DNA from: Streptomyces melanogenes
GTDB lineage: Bacteria > Actinomycetota > Actinomycetes > Streptomycetales > Streptomycetaceae
NCBI RefSeq assembly: GCF_014649795.1
Contig: NZ_BMTS01000007.1
Coordinates: forward strand, 124,001-188,000
DNA length: 64,000 bases
Direction: 5' to 3'
Position numbers and translations under genes: made by a program. Below the pieces are notes generated by a model. That model was not told the origin of the DNA and ran no database searches. It was given only the letters and a program-made list of their open reading frames with translations. Positions 1 to 8,874 of this stretch are shown one piece after another; positions within the stretch are counted from its first letter, which is position 1, and every line of letters starts with the position of its first letter.

Positions 1-1
1 C

Positions 2-3000
2 GATCTCGCGCGGTACGTGGCCGAGGCCGCACTCGACCCCCTGCTGCGCGAGGCGGTCGAGTTGTCCAGCCCTTCGTTGGCCCGTGTCCTGGCCGCCGAC
101 CGGCCCTTGGCGGGTGACGCGCTGCGTCGGGCCGCGAACGCCGTGGGCCGCTACCGGTTGCGGATGACCACCCGGCCCACCCCGTTCGGCCTGCTCGCCG
201 GGGTCGGCCTCGCCCGCTTCGGCGAGGCCACATCCGTCCGCTGGGGCGGCAACCACCGCGCCTCAGTAAGACCCGACCTCGGCTGGCTGGCCAAGGTGGT
301 GAAGCGCCTTCACCAGGACCCGGCGGTCCTGCCCGGCCTGCTGCTCGTAGCCGACCAGCAATGCGTGGTACGCGGCTCCCGGCTCGTGCTGCCCTATGTG
401 CCCAGGGACGGTGACGACACCCTGGAGGAGGTGAGTGTCCGTCACACTCCCGTCGTCGCCGAGGTGTTGCGCAACGCCGCTTCTCCGGTCCCCTTTGCGG
501 AGCTGCTGGCAGGGGTGTCCGAGGCCTTCCCTGCAGCACCCTCGGACGCCGTGGTGAATCTCGTGCGCACCTTGGTCGCCCGCGGTTTCCTGCACACCGA
601 CCTGTTCCCCGCCCCGGACAGCACGGACCCCCTCGGCCATGTACGGGACCGGCTGCCCGAAGACCTTCCCCTGCGCGGCGAACTGGAGAGCATACGCTCC
701 GAGCTGCTGCGGTGCGAGGACCTTGAGGCGGGTGGCGACGGCGCCCGTCTCAAAGCGCTGCAAGTCACCCGGGAGCACATGACCGCGCTGTGCCCGAGCG
801 ACCAGGTGCTGCACGTCGACCTCGTACTGGACGCGGACGTGGTGCTGCCGGAGGCGGTGCGCGAGGAGTTCGAGCGCGCGGCCACCGCCCTGTGGCGGCT
901 CTCCCCGCCCCGCACCGCCCCCGCCCATCTGCGCGCCTACCACCGTGCCTTCGTCGAGCGGTACGGCATGGAACGCGCCGTGCCCGTGTCCGAACTCCTC
1001 GATCCCGCCGATGGGTTGGGGCCGCCGGGGGGATACGAGCACCCGGCCGTCCCCCGGCCCGGCGCCGACGCGGAACCGCACGACGGTGACCTTGAGGACG
1101 CGGAGCGCCGACGGCTCCTGGCCGAACTCGCCGCCGGGGCGCTCGCCGACCTGTCCCCGGGCGCACCGCTCCCCGAGGTGGTGCTCGACGAGGCGCTCTT
1201 CGCCCGCCTCGCAGGCCCCGATCCGGACGGCACCGCCGCCAACCGCCTGCCGGATACCTTGGAGCTGTACGCGGAGCTGGTCGGGGTGTCCGCCGGGCGA
1301 CTGGACTCCGGGGAGTTCAGGATCGCGCTCTCCCCGGTCGTCGGCAGCGACGTGGCCGGAGCCACTTTCGGCCGCTTCGCCGCGCAGCTGGGCGGGCCGG
1401 AGCTCATGGCGCGCGTCAGCGGCGCCCAGGCCCCGACGGGTGGGGACGGCGAGCCGATGCCGGTGCACCTGGAGTTCACCCCGGTCCGGCCGCGCCACGC
1501 CAACATCGCCCGCACCCCGCGCTGGCTCGGCCACCGCGTCGTCGTCGGCGCGTTCCCGGACGCGGCGGGGCCCGAGGTGCTGCCGCTGGACGACCTGGTG
1601 GTCCACGCCGACCCGGAGCGGCTGAGCATCCGCTCCCGCAGCCTCGGCCGCCCGGTACGGGTGACCGCCCACCACGTGCTCAACAAGCGCACCGGCGCCC
1701 CCAACGTGGCCCGCTTCCTGCACGAGGTGGGCCGGCTGAGCGGCCACCGGCTCTGGCAGCCCTGGGACTGGGGCGCGGCCGCCACCAACCCCGCCCTGCC
1801 CCGCGTACGGTACGGGCGCACGATCCTGGCCCCGGCCTCCTGGCGGCTCACCCTGCCCACCGCCGCCTTCGAAGAGTGGTGTGCCGCCCTGCCTCAGTGG
1901 CGGCGGCGCTGGGGCGTACCGGCCGCCGTGCGCCTCGTGACCGGCGACCAGCGGATCACGCTCGACCTCGGCCTTCCCTGGCACCAGCGGCTGCTGTACG
2001 CCCATGCGCGCACCGCCGAGATCACGCTCCTCCAGGAGGACCCGGCGGCCGCCGGGTCCGGCTGGCTGCGGAGCCCCGAGGGCGCCCACACGGCCGAGCT
2101 GGTCGTCGCGCTCCACGCGAGGGAGCAGCCCGCGCCCCGGCCCCAGATGCCGCCCATGGCCGTGCGCCGCACACCCGGGACGGTCTCGCTGCCCGGGGGC
2201 GGCTGGCTGTACGCCCGCGTGGACACCCCGCAAGCCCGGCAGGACACCGTCATCGAGGAGTGGCTGCCGCAGCTAGCCGCGGCGCTCCCGGACGGCATCG
2301 ACCGCTGGTTCTTCATCCGCTACCGCGACCCCCAGCCGCACTTGAGGATCCGCTTCCACGGCGAGTCGCCCGCGCGGACGGCCGCCCTGCTCACCGTCGT
2401 ACGCGAGTGGGCCGCCGAGCTCCGCGCCGCCCACCTCGCCTCGGGGCTGCGCCTGGAGACGTACGACCCGGAGCTCGAACGCTACGGCGGCCCCGAGGCG
2501 ATGGCCGCCGCCGAGCGGGTCTTCCACGCCGACAGCCTGGTGGCCCTCTCCGCCGGAGCGGCTCGCGGCCTGCCGGGCCCCGACCGCGACCTGTTCTCGG
2601 CGGTCAACACCGCCGACATCGCCCGGCACTTCCTGGCGGGCGCGGGCGGCCCGCCCGCCGACGTCTGGCTGCCCGCCGCCTACCCCAAGTCCGAGCACGA
2701 CCACCGCGCCTTCCGGGACAACCGTGCCGCCGTGCTGCGGGCGATCGGCCCCGACGGACCTGCTCCCGCCTTCTCCTCGCCCGAGCTGGCCCTCGCCTGG
2801 CGGCGACGCGCCGCCCGACTCGCCGACCACGGCGCGCTGTTGGCCGAGCTGAGGGAGCGTGACCCGGAGCGGACGCCGCCCGCGCCGGTGGCGGGCAGCC
2901 TCATCCACATGAGTCACAACCGGCTGATCGGCATCGACCCCGAAGCCGAGCGCCGGGCCCTCGCCCTCGCCCGGGGCGCCTTCGAGGCGCATCGTGCCCG

Positions 3001-3025
3001 CCGACGCGCCCAGGAGCAGCGATGA
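2..3025 (+). CDS. lanB: class I lanthipeptide dehydratase LanB (5' truncated by window edge)
   Basis: Full-length-type LanB that glutamylates Ser/Thr of a precursor peptide using glutamyl-tRNA and then eliminates glutamate to give dehydroamino acids. The frame is open to the first base, so the visible GTG at 17 is internal and the true start lies to the left. About 1,007 residues remain. The N-terminal glutamylation domain carries the family motif TPFGLLAGVG near visible residue 60. The C-terminal elimination (SpaB_C) domain starts near residue 730 (WLYARVD, then RWFFIRYRDP) and runs almost to the end. Its stop overlaps the lanC start by ATGA, so the two are translationally coupled. The precursor peptide and export genes must lie upstream, outside the window. 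Confidence 0.93.
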   Translation, partial: DLARYVAEAALDPLLREAVELSSPSLARVLAADRPLAGDALRRAANAVGRYRLRMTTRPTPFGLLAGVGLARFGEATSVRWGGNHRASVRPDLGWLAKVVKRLHQDPAVLPGLLLVADQQCVVRGSRLVLPYVPRDGDDTLEEVSVRHTPVVAEVLRNAASPVPFAELLAGVSEAFPAAPSDAVVNLVRTLVARGFLHTDLFPAPDSTDPLGHVRDRLPEDLPLRGELESIRSELLRCEDLEAGGDGARLKALQVTREHMTALCPSDQVLHVDLVLDADVVLPEAVREEFERAATALWRLSPPRTAPAHLRAYHRAFVERYGMERAVPVSELLDPADGLGPPGGYEHPAVPRPGADAEPHDGDLEDAERRRLLAELAAGALADLSPGAPLPEVVLDEALFARLAGPDPDGTAANRLPDTLELYAELVGVSAGRLDSGEFRIALSPVVGSDVAGATFGRFAAQLGGPELMARVSGAQAPTGGDGEPMPVHLEFTPVRPRHANIARTPRWLGHRVVVGAFPDAAGPEVLPLDDLVVHADPERLSIRSRSLGRPVRVTAHHVLNKRTGAPNVARFLHEVGRLSGHRLWQPWDWGAAATNPALPRVRYGRTILAPASWRLTLPTAAFEEWCAALPQWRRRWGVPAAVRLVTGDQRITLDLGLPWHQRLLYAHARTAEITLLQEDPAAAGSGWLRSPEGAHTAELVVALHAREQPAPRPQMPPMAVRRTPGTVSLPGGGWLYARVDTPQARQDTVIEEWLPQLAAALPDGIDRWFFIRYRDPQPHLRIRFHGESPARTAALLTVVREWAAELRAAHLASGLRLETYDPELERYGGPEAMAAAERVFHADSLVALSAGAARGLPGPDRDLFSAVNTADIARHFLAGAGGPPADVWLPAAYPKSEHDHRAFRDNRAAVLRAIGPDGPAPAFSSPELALAWRRRAARLADHGALLAELRERDPERTPPAPVAGSLIHMSHNRLIGIDPEAERRALALARGAFEAHRARRRAQEQR

Positions 3026-4269
3026 ACCCCTCGCTTTCGTCCCCCGGCCTGTCGGTCGGCGCGGCCCGGGAGGCAGTCGACGAGGTGGCCGCGCGGCTGC
3101 GCACCCCCGAGGCGGTCGCCGCCTCCGGCACCCGGGCCGACTCGCTGGCCGCCGGACACCCGGGCGTCGCGCTGCTCTTCACCGCGCTCGCCGCCGACCG
3201 GGACGGCGACGCCCGGACCGTCGCCCACGGCCATCTCGCCGCCGCGACACGCGTCGACGGCGGGCTGCACGCCGCCGGTCTCTACACGGGGATGGCGGCC
3301 GTCGCCTTCGCCGCCCGCCTCGCGGCCACCGGCCCCGACACCTACCGCTCGCTCCTCGCCACCCTCACCCCCCGCATCGCCGACGCCGCCGTGCGGCGGG
3401 CGCGCCAGCTGCGTACCGCACGCGAAGCCGGTACGGGCGTGGCGTCGCACCAGTACGACGTGGTGTCCGGGGTGGCGGGGCTCGCCCGGCTGCTGCTCGC
3501 CCTCGACCCGAGCGGCCCGGCGCTGCGCCACTGCCTCCAAGCCCTGACCGACCTCGCCGAACCGACCGCCACCGGGCAGGGCACCCTGCCGGGCTGGTGG
3601 TCGGCGGGCGGGCCGGGCCGCGACACCCCTTCCTCCGACTTCCCGCGCGGCCACCTCAACCTGGGCCTGGCGCACGGGATTCCGGGCCCGCTGGCCGTCC
3701 TGGCCCTCGCCCTTGAGCAGGGCGTCCGGGTGCCCGGTCAGGAGGAGGCCGTCGCCCGGCTCGCCGACTGGCTGGCACGGCGCCGCAGCGAGGACGCGTA
3801 CGGACCGTACTGGGCGATGGTGTTGCGCCCGGAGGACGAGCTCGCGGGCGTCCTTCCGCCGTCCCCGGCCACCCGGGCCGCCTGGTGCTACGGGAGCCCC
3901 GGTGTGGCCCGGGCGCTCTTCCTCGCCGGGCGGGCGCTGGGCGAACCCGGGTGGCGCCGGACGGCCGCCCGCGCCCTGCACGCGGCACTCGCCCGGCCCG
4001 CCGCCACGCGCGCGCTGGAGGGAGCCGGGCTGTGCCACGGCACCGGCGGACTGCTCCACATCGCCGCGCTCGTCGCGTACGACGCGGCGGACGAGGAACT
4101 CGCCGCCGGCCTGCCCGCGCTCGCGGCCGAAGTCCGCGCGGGACTCGACGCTCTGGAAGGGCCCGGCTTCCTGGAAGGCGCGGCGGGCGCGGCCCTCGCC
4201 CTGCACACCTACGCCCAGCGACCGGACGCCGGTCGACTGTCCTGGGACGCGGCGCTGCTGACGTCCTGA
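3022..4269 (+). CDS. lanC: lanthionine cyclase LanC
   Basis: Zinc-dependent cyclase adding Cys thiols to dehydrated residues to form (methyl)lanthionine rings. 415 aa, the usual LanC size. The zinc ligands are visible: Cys289 in WCYGSPG and Cys338-His339 in LCHGTGG, in the expected order in the last third. The Gly-rich alpha/alpha-toroid repeats (AGHPGVAL, LYTGMAAVAF, DVVSGVAGLARL) are also present. The ATG overlaps the lanB stop (ATGA). With lanB next door the job is maturation of a class I lanthipeptide. The next gene, a regulator, starts about 130 nt downstream. Confidence 0.92.
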   Translation: MNPSLSSPGLSVGAAREAVDEVAARLRTPEAVAASGTRADSLAAGHPGVALLFTALAADRDGDARTVAHGHLAAATRVDGGLHAAGLYTGMAAVAFAARLAATGPDTYRSLLATLTPRIADAAVRRARQLRTAREAGTGVASHQYDVVSGVAGLARLLLALDPSGPALRHCLQALTDLAEPTATGQGTLPGWWSAGGPGRDTPSSDFPRGHLNLGLAHGIPGPLAVLALALEQGVRVPGQEEAVARLADWLARRRSEDAYGPYWAMVLRPEDELAGVLPPSPATRAAWCYGSPGVARALFLAGRALGEPGWRRTAARALHAALARPAATRALEGAGLCHGTGGLLHIAALVAYDAADEELAAGLPALAAEVRAGLDALEGPGFLEGAAGAALALHTYAQRPDAGRLSWDAALLTS

Positions 4270-4402
4270 TGTGAGCTCGTGGACGAGGGGGATTCGTGGT
4301 TCCTGTGGGGCGGCCTCAAGGGTCGTTTACCCGCTATTGAGTCGGTCGGGTCAGCCTGTACGCCAGCACATACGGGGCCAGTACACGTACAGGAAAGGAC
4401 AG

Positions 4403-5080
4403 GTGGCACACGTGATCACGAAGCGTGTCAGAGTGACCGTCCGCGCATCCGACCCGCTGAGCCGGGCCGGAGTGATCAGTCATCTGCGACACCAGCCGTC
4501 GATCGAGGTGGTGGACGACACCCGCGGGCGGGCCGATCCGACCGCTCGGCCCGACGGCCGGGGCGTCACCGTGATGCTCGCCGACCGGCTCGACGAGCCG
4601 GTCCCGGCGGATCTGCGGCGGGTCGTGCAGGGTGGGGAACAGCGGGTGGTGCTGGTCACCCGTGAGCTGCGCGAGTCGGATCTGCTGACGGTGGTGGAGT
4701 GCGGGGTGCGGGCCATCCTCTGGCGCCACCAGGTCACCGGGCAGCGGCTCCTGAGGGCTGTGCACAGCGCGGCGCGCGACGAGGGCGAGCTGCCGCCCGA
4801 CCTGCTCAGCAGGCTGCTGACACAGGTGGGACGGCTGCACCGCTCGGAGTCGGGCCCCACGACAGGCCCGGGAGGTGGGGCACCCCTGCTCGGCATGGCG
4901 CCGCGCGAGGTGGACGTGCTGCGCCTGGTCGCCGACGGCCTTGACACCCGGCAGATATCCGAGAAGCTCGCGTACTCGGAGCGGACCGTGAAGAACATCC
5001 TGCACGCGCTGACGACCCGGCTCCAGCTCAGCAACCGCGCGCATGCCGTCGCGTACGCGCTGCGCGAGGGCTACATCTAG
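4403..5080 (+). CDS. LuxR-family regulator with degenerate receiver domain
   Basis: About 225 aa. The C-terminal 65 residues are a LuxR/FixJ helix-turn-helix (APREVDVLRLVADG, then ISEKLAYSERTVKNIL), a DNA-binding transcription factor. The N-terminal part aligns in size with a response-regulator receiver, but the acidic pair is reduced to ASDP and the conserved KP lysine is replaced in AILWRHQ, so ordinary phosphorylation is doubtful. An in-frame GTG exists at 4271, but an AAGGA-type ribosome site at 4394-4398 sits just before GTG 4403 (alternative GTG 4412), which I prefer. Its place after lanBC suggests cluster control; this is inference. It resembles the regulator at 47.3 kb in architecture. 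Confidence 0.82.
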   Translation: MAHVITKRVRVTVRASDPLSRAGVISHLRHQPSIEVVDDTRGRADPTARPDGRGVTVMLADRLDEPVPADLRRVVQGGEQRVVLVTRELRESDLLTVVECGVRAILWRHQVTGQRLLRAVHSAARDEGELPPDLLSRLLTQVGRLHRSESGPTTGPGGGAPLLGMAPREVDVLRLVADGLDTRQISEKLAYSERTVKNILHALTTRLQLSNRAHAVAYALREGYI

Positions 5081-5127
5081 GGGCGACGGCTGCCCCGCGC
5101 GGCTGTGAAAGACGATCAACCCTCTTA

Positions 5128-5169
5128 TGGTCCAGACCTATTGACAGGTCTGGACCATTCCGCTTGAGT
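5128..5169 (+). promoter_or_regulatory. chitinase promoter with 12-bp inverted repeat (DasR/chitin-type operator)
   Basis: A perfect inverted repeat, TGGTCCAGACCT at 5128-5139 and AGGTCTGGACCA at 5146-5157, has a 6-nt spacer. Each arm resembles the DasR/dre-type core TGGTCTAGACCA and the 12-bp repeats described in Streptomyces chitinase promoters. TTGACA (5141-5146) and TTGAGT (5164-5169), 17 nt apart, make a good sigma-70-type promoter, so the right arm overlaps the -35/spacer. The chitinase ATG is 41 nt downstream of the -10. Confidence 0.75.
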
Positions 5170-5210
5170 GCCTGGTGCCCCCACTTCATCCCCCCCACAA
5201 GGAGTGGCAC

Positions 5211-6104
5211 ATGTCCCTACGCCGGATCGTCGCGACGCTGGCCTCGGCGGTCTCCGCCATCGGTCTCGCCGCCCTCCTCCCGCTCGCCTCGCCCGCGTAC
5301 GCGGCGAGCTGCGCCGCCCCCTACTCGGCCTCCGCCGTCTATACCGGAGGCATGACAGCCTCCTACAGCGGCCACAACTGGTCCGCCAAGTGGTGGACCC
5401 AGGGGGAGGCGCCCAGCACCGGCGGCTCGGGCGTCTGGGCCGACCAGGGCGACTGCGGCGGCTCCACCCCGCCGACCAACCCCGGTGGATTCGTGGTCTC
5501 CGAGGCCCAGTTCAACCAGATGTTCCCGAACCGGAACTCCTTCTACACGTACTCCGGTCTGACCGCCGCACTCAGCGCCTACCCCGGCTTCGCCAACACC
5601 GGCAGCGACACGGGCAAGAAGCAGGAGGCCGCGGCCTTCCTCGCCAACGTCAGCCACGAGACCGGCGGACTGGTCTACATCGTCGAGCAGAACACCGCCA
5701 ACTACCCGCACTACTGCGACACCACGCAGCCCTACGGGTGCCCGGCCGGTCAGGCCGCGTACTACGGGCGCGGCCCGATCCAGCTCAGCTGGAACTTCAA
5801 CTACAAGGCGGCCGGCGACGCGCTCGGAATCGACCTCCTGCACAACCCCAACCTGGTGCAGACCGACGCCGCCGTGGCCTGGAAGACCGGCCTCTGGTAC
5901 TGGAACACCCAGAACGGCCCCGGCACCATGACCGCGCACAACGCCATGGTCAACGGCGCGGGCTTCGGCCAGACGATCCGCAGCATCAACGGCTCCCTGG
6001 AGTGCGACGGCAAGAACCCGGCCCAGGTGCAGAGCCGGATCAACGCCTACCAGAGCTTCACCTCGATCCTGGGCGTCCCGACCGGCTCCAACCTGTCCTG
6101 CTGA
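5211..6104 (+). CDS. secreted family 19 chitinase with CBM5/12 chitin-binding domain
   Basis: Endochitinase cleaving beta-1,4-GlcNAc chains outside the cell. 297 aa. It has a Sec signal peptide (RR, hydrophobic core, cleavage near SPAYAAS), then a short CBM5/12 domain (HNWSAKWWTQGEAP), a Gly/Pro linker and a GH19 catalytic domain with the HETGG motif (His149-Glu150, the catalytic acid) and YYGRGPIQLSW. An upstream in-frame GTG at 5175 is rejected because AAGGAG at 5199-5204 places the start at ATG 5211 ahead of a proper signal peptide. Expression is expected to respond to chitin/GlcNAc through the upstream inverted repeat. It is unlinked in function to the lantibiotic genes. Confidence 0.95.
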   Translation: MSLRRIVATLASAVSAIGLAALLPLASPAYAASCAAPYSASAVYTGGMTASYSGHNWSAKWWTQGEAPSTGGSGVWADQGDCGGSTPPTNPGGFVVSEAQFNQMFPNRNSFYTYSGLTAALSAYPGFANTGSDTGKKQEAAAFLANVSHETGGLVYIVEQNTANYPHYCDTTQPYGCPAGQAAYYGRGPIQLSWNFNYKAAGDALGIDLLHNPNLVQTDAAVAWKTGLWYWNTQNGPGTMTAHNAMVNGAGFGQTIRSINGSLECDGKNPAQVQSRINAYQSFTSILGVPTGSNLSC

Positions 6105-6187
6105 CAGCGATCACTGTGAACCTGTTCGCGCGGCCGCGTAGTTGGTTAGGGTGGCAAGCAGAGCGGGAAACAGGAAGGCGCTGACGC

Positions 6188-6982
6188 ATGGCTGCCCACC
6201 GGTCGGACGAAGGGGCGCACTCTCACCCCGCCTCACCGAGCCAAGATCCGGAACACCACTTACCGATCGCGGAAAGCCACCGCCGACCGACCGGACACGC
6301 CGCGCGTGCGACCGGCGGGTCGGCGTCCGCGTTGCTGCCCGCACCGCTGCGCGCGTGGCTCGGGCTGACCGCGGTGCTCGCCGCGATGGTGATCGCCCTG
6401 CTCGGGGTCCTGTACGCCGGTCACAGCGAGTCCGGCAGGGTGGACAGGTGGTTCGTCGAGCCGACGGCGGACAGTGTGCGGCCGCCGTGGCGGCGCACCG
6501 CTCTGGCCTTGGACTTCTTGGGGGAGCCTGCCGGTTCGTTGATGCTGGTCGGGGCCATCGTGGCGGGCTGTCTGCTAATTCGGCGTCCTCGCGCGGCGGT
6601 GCTCGTCGCTGCCGGGGTCGTCATGAGCGTCGGGACGGCGACACTCCTCAAGCACGTGGTGGGACGCACCATCCACGGCGCCGGCAACCTGTCCTACCCG
6701 AGCGGGCACACCGCCTTCTTCACCGCGCTCGCCCTCGCGGTGGCGCTGCTCGCGACCGGTTGGCTCGGCCTCGGTAGGACGGCCGGTATGTCACTCGTGC
6801 TCGCGGCGGCGCTGGTGGCGGGCGCCGCCATGGGCTGGGCGGAGGTCGCCCTGAGCGCGCACTACCCGACCGACGCCCTCGGCGGCTGGTGCACCGCGCT
6901 GGCGGTGGTACCGGCGACGGCGTGGCTCGTCGACCGCGCGGCCGACCGGCTGGCCGACGCCGGTCGGCGGGAGCGTCCCTGA
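6188..6982 (+). CDS. PAP2-family membrane phosphatase
   Basis: 264 aa with a roughly 50-residue hydrophilic N-terminus followed by about six membrane segments. PAP2 landmarks are the KHVVGR stretch (Lys155-Arg160), PSGH at 171-174, and His225/Asp229 in SAHYPTD. Two canonical positions look altered: the RP that should close motif 1 reads IH, and the Arg six residues before His225 is Glu219. The catalytic histidines remain. Family members hydrolyse lipid phosphates such as phosphatidate or undecaprenyl pyrophosphate, which could help recycle the carrier used by the adjacent polysaccharide locus (inference). The ribosome site is AGGAAGG at 6169-6177. It converges with the next gene with 7 nt between stops. 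Confidence 0.85.
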   Translation: MAAHRSDEGAHSHPASPSQDPEHHLPIAESHRRPTGHAARATGGSASALLPAPLRAWLGLTAVLAAMVIALLGVLYAGHSESGRVDRWFVEPTADSVRPPWRRTALALDFLGEPAGSLMLVGAIVAGCLLIRRPRAAVLVAAGVVMSVGTATLLKHVVGRTIHGAGNLSYPSGHTAFFTALALAVALLATGWLGLGRTAGMSLVLAAALVAGAAMGWAEVALSAHYPTDALGGWCTALAVVPATAWLVDRAADRLADAGRRERP

Positions 6983-6989
6983 CGTCACA

Positions 6990-8315
6990 TCATGCCAACG
7001 GGCGGAACACGGGCTTCACCGGCCGTCCGGCCAGCCAGGGCGTCGGGTCGGCGGCGTCCAGTGCCTTCCGGTACACCGCGCACGCCTGGGCCACCACATG
7101 GACGGTGCGGTCGATGTCGGCGTCGCTGAGCGCGCTGCTCACCACGAACGACGGGGCCAGCACACCGCCCGCGAGGAGCCGGCGCAGGAACAGCGTGCGG
7201 TACGGCTGCGACGGCTGCCCCTTCTCGTCGAGAGTGGCGAAGACCAGGTTGCTGGCCCGGCCCCGGACGACGACGTGGTCGCCGACGCCCATGCTGGCCG
7301 CGGCCTCGCGGACACCGGCGGCCAACCGATCGCCGAGGGCGTGCAACCGTGCAGTGATGCCCTCCTCGGCGTAGGTGGTCTGCACGGCCATCGCGGCGGC
7401 CAGCGAGTGCGTCTCCGCACCGTGCGTGGTGGACAGCAGGAACACCCGCTCGCCGGAGTGGCGCAGCCCGCCCAGCTCCATCAGCTCGCGGCGCCCGGCC
7501 AGGGCGGAGACCGCGAATCCGTTGCCCAGCGCCTTGCCGAACGTGGAGAGGTCGGGGACGACGCCGTACAGGCCCTGGGCGCCCGCCTCGGACCAGCGGA
7601 AGCCCGTGATCATCTCATCGAAGATCAGCACGCAGCCGTGCCGGTCGGCCAGCTCGCGCAGGCCCTTGAGGTATCCGGGCGGAGGCTCGGCGTGGGTGGC
7701 GGGTTCCAGGATCAGACAGGCGACCTCGTCCTCGTACCGGGCGAGCAGTTCCTCCGTGGCGGCCAGGTCCCCGTACGGGAACGTCACGGTGAGCTCGGTG
7801 GTCGCCGTCGGTATACCGGCGGGCATCGGGGTGGTGCCGATGAACCAGTCGTCGACGGAGAAGAACGGATGGTCGGCGCAGATCGCCACCCGCGGGCGGC
7901 CGGTGGCGGCGCGGGCGAGGCGCACCGCGGCGGTGGTGGCGTCGGAGCCGTTCTTCGCGAACTTCACCATCTCGGCGGTCGGTACGGTGGCCAGGAAGCG
8001 TTCCGCGGCCTCGACCTCCACGATGGAGGGCCGGACGAAGTTGCTGCCGCGGTCGAGTTCCCGCCGTACCGCCTCGATCACGCGCGGGTGGGCGTGGCCG
8101 AGGCTGACCGACCGCAGTCCGGAGCCGTACTCGACGTACCGGTTGCCGTCCACGTCCCACACATGGGCACCCCGGCCGTGGCTGATGACCGGGGCCAGGT
8201 TCTCGGGGTACTGGTCGTCGCCCTTGGCATAGGTGTGCGCGCCCCCGGGGATCATGGCGTGCAGCCGCTCGTTGGCGAGCTGTGACCGGGGGAGGAGGAA
8301 CTCTTCGGTGTCCAC
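6990..8315 (-). CDS. class III aminotransferase, glutamate-1-semialdehyde aminomutase-like
   Basis: 441-aa PLP enzyme of the GSA-aminomutase subgroup: pyridine-contacting Asp233 in LIFDEMITGF and Schiff-base Lys261 in STFGKALGNG. The start MIPGGAHTYAKGDDQYP is typical of the subgroup. Being the last gene of a glycan operon it is unlikely to be the haem-pathway HemL. Relatives in O-antigen and capsule clusters are thought to modify a sugar or an attached side chain, but the exact reaction is not known to me. ATG start, 7 nt downstream of the RmlC-like gene. Last cistron of the 27-kb minus-strand operon. Confidence 0.82.
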   Translation of the reverse strand: MDTEEFLLPRSQLANERLHAMIPGGAHTYAKGDDQYPENLAPVISHGRGAHVWDVDGNRYVEYGSGLRSVSLGHAHPRVIEAVRRELDRGSNFVRPSIVEVEAAERFLATVPTAEMVKFAKNGSDATTAAVRLARAATGRPRVAICADHPFFSVDDWFIGTTPMPAGIPTATTELTVTFPYGDLAATEELLARYEDEVACLILEPATHAEPPPGYLKGLRELADRHGCVLIFDEMITGFRWSEAGAQGLYGVVPDLSTFGKALGNGFAVSALAGRRELMELGGLRHSGERVFLLSTTHGAETHSLAAAMAVQTTYAEEGITARLHALGDRLAAGVREAAASMGVGDHVVVRGRASNLVFATLDEKGQPSQPYRTLFLRRLLAGGVLAPSFVVSSALSDADIDRTVHVVAQACAVYRKALDAADPTPWLAGRPVKPVFRPLA

Positions 8316-8322
8316 GGTGACT

Positions 8323-8874
8323 TCAGCTCTCTTTCTGCTTCAGGACCTCGGCGAGGCTCGGCGCCTCCCGGTCCCGCTGGGACATCGACGTGACCGGCAG
8401 CGGCCACCCAATGGCGAGCTCCGGGTCGTCGAAGGCGATCGTCACGTCCTCGGCCGGATCGTGCGGGCGGTCGATCCGGTACGAGGTGTCGGCGGTCTCG
8501 GTGAGCGCCTGGAAGCCGTGCGCGCACCCCGCCGGGATGTACAGGGTCGCCTGCGTCTCGCCGGACAGGTCGAAGGTGGCCACGTTGCGGTAGGTCGGCG
8601 AGTCGGGCCGCAGGTCCACGACGACGTCGAAGATCCTCCCGTACGAGCAGCGCACCAGCTTGGCCTCGCCGTTGCCGGAGCGCAGGTGCAGACCGCGCAG
8701 CACGCCCCGGACCGAGCGGGACACGCTGTCCTGGATGAAGGCGTCCGGGTCGAGGCCCACCGAGCGGACCACGTCGGCGTCGAAGGTGCGGCAGAAGAAG
8801 CCGCGCTCGTCGGCGTACGGCGTCGGCTCGAAGAGGTACGCGCCCGTGATCTCCGGGACTTCGGTCGCTTTCAT
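8323..8874 (-). CDS. dTDP-4-dehydrorhamnose 3,5-epimerase-like (RmlC family) sugar epimerase
   Basis: 183-aa cupin of the RmlC type: DERGFFCRTF near residue 24, the catalytic histidine motif GVLRGLH near 59-65, IFDVVVDLR, and the terminal DPELAIGWP. The usual KTTDYY-type stretch carrying the second catalytic residue reads SYRIDRPHDP, so it may be a 3- or 5-specific epimerase or act on a different nucleotide sugar. No rmlA/B/D partner is present. The cytidylyltransferase upstream suggests a CDP-sugar substrate (inference). Its ATG overlaps the upstream stop by ATGA. Confidence 0.85.
   Translation of the reverse strand: MKATEVPEITGAYLFEPTPYADERGFFCRTFDADVVRSVGLDPDAFIQDSVSRSVRGVLRGLHLRSGNGEAKLVRCSYGRIFDVVVDLRPDSPTYRNVATFDLSGETQATLYIPAGCAHGFQALTETADTSYRIDRPHDPAEDVTIAFDDPELAIGWPLPVTSMSQRDREAPSLAEVLKQKES

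Noticed and set aside
263-2233. Long - strand open frame inside lanB
   Set aside because: No ribosome site, no recognisable motif and antisense to a well-supported LanB.
2914-4206. 430-codon - strand frame over lanC
   Set aside because: Gly/Arg-rich shadow of lanC; the LanC zinc motifs on the + strand settle the coding strand.
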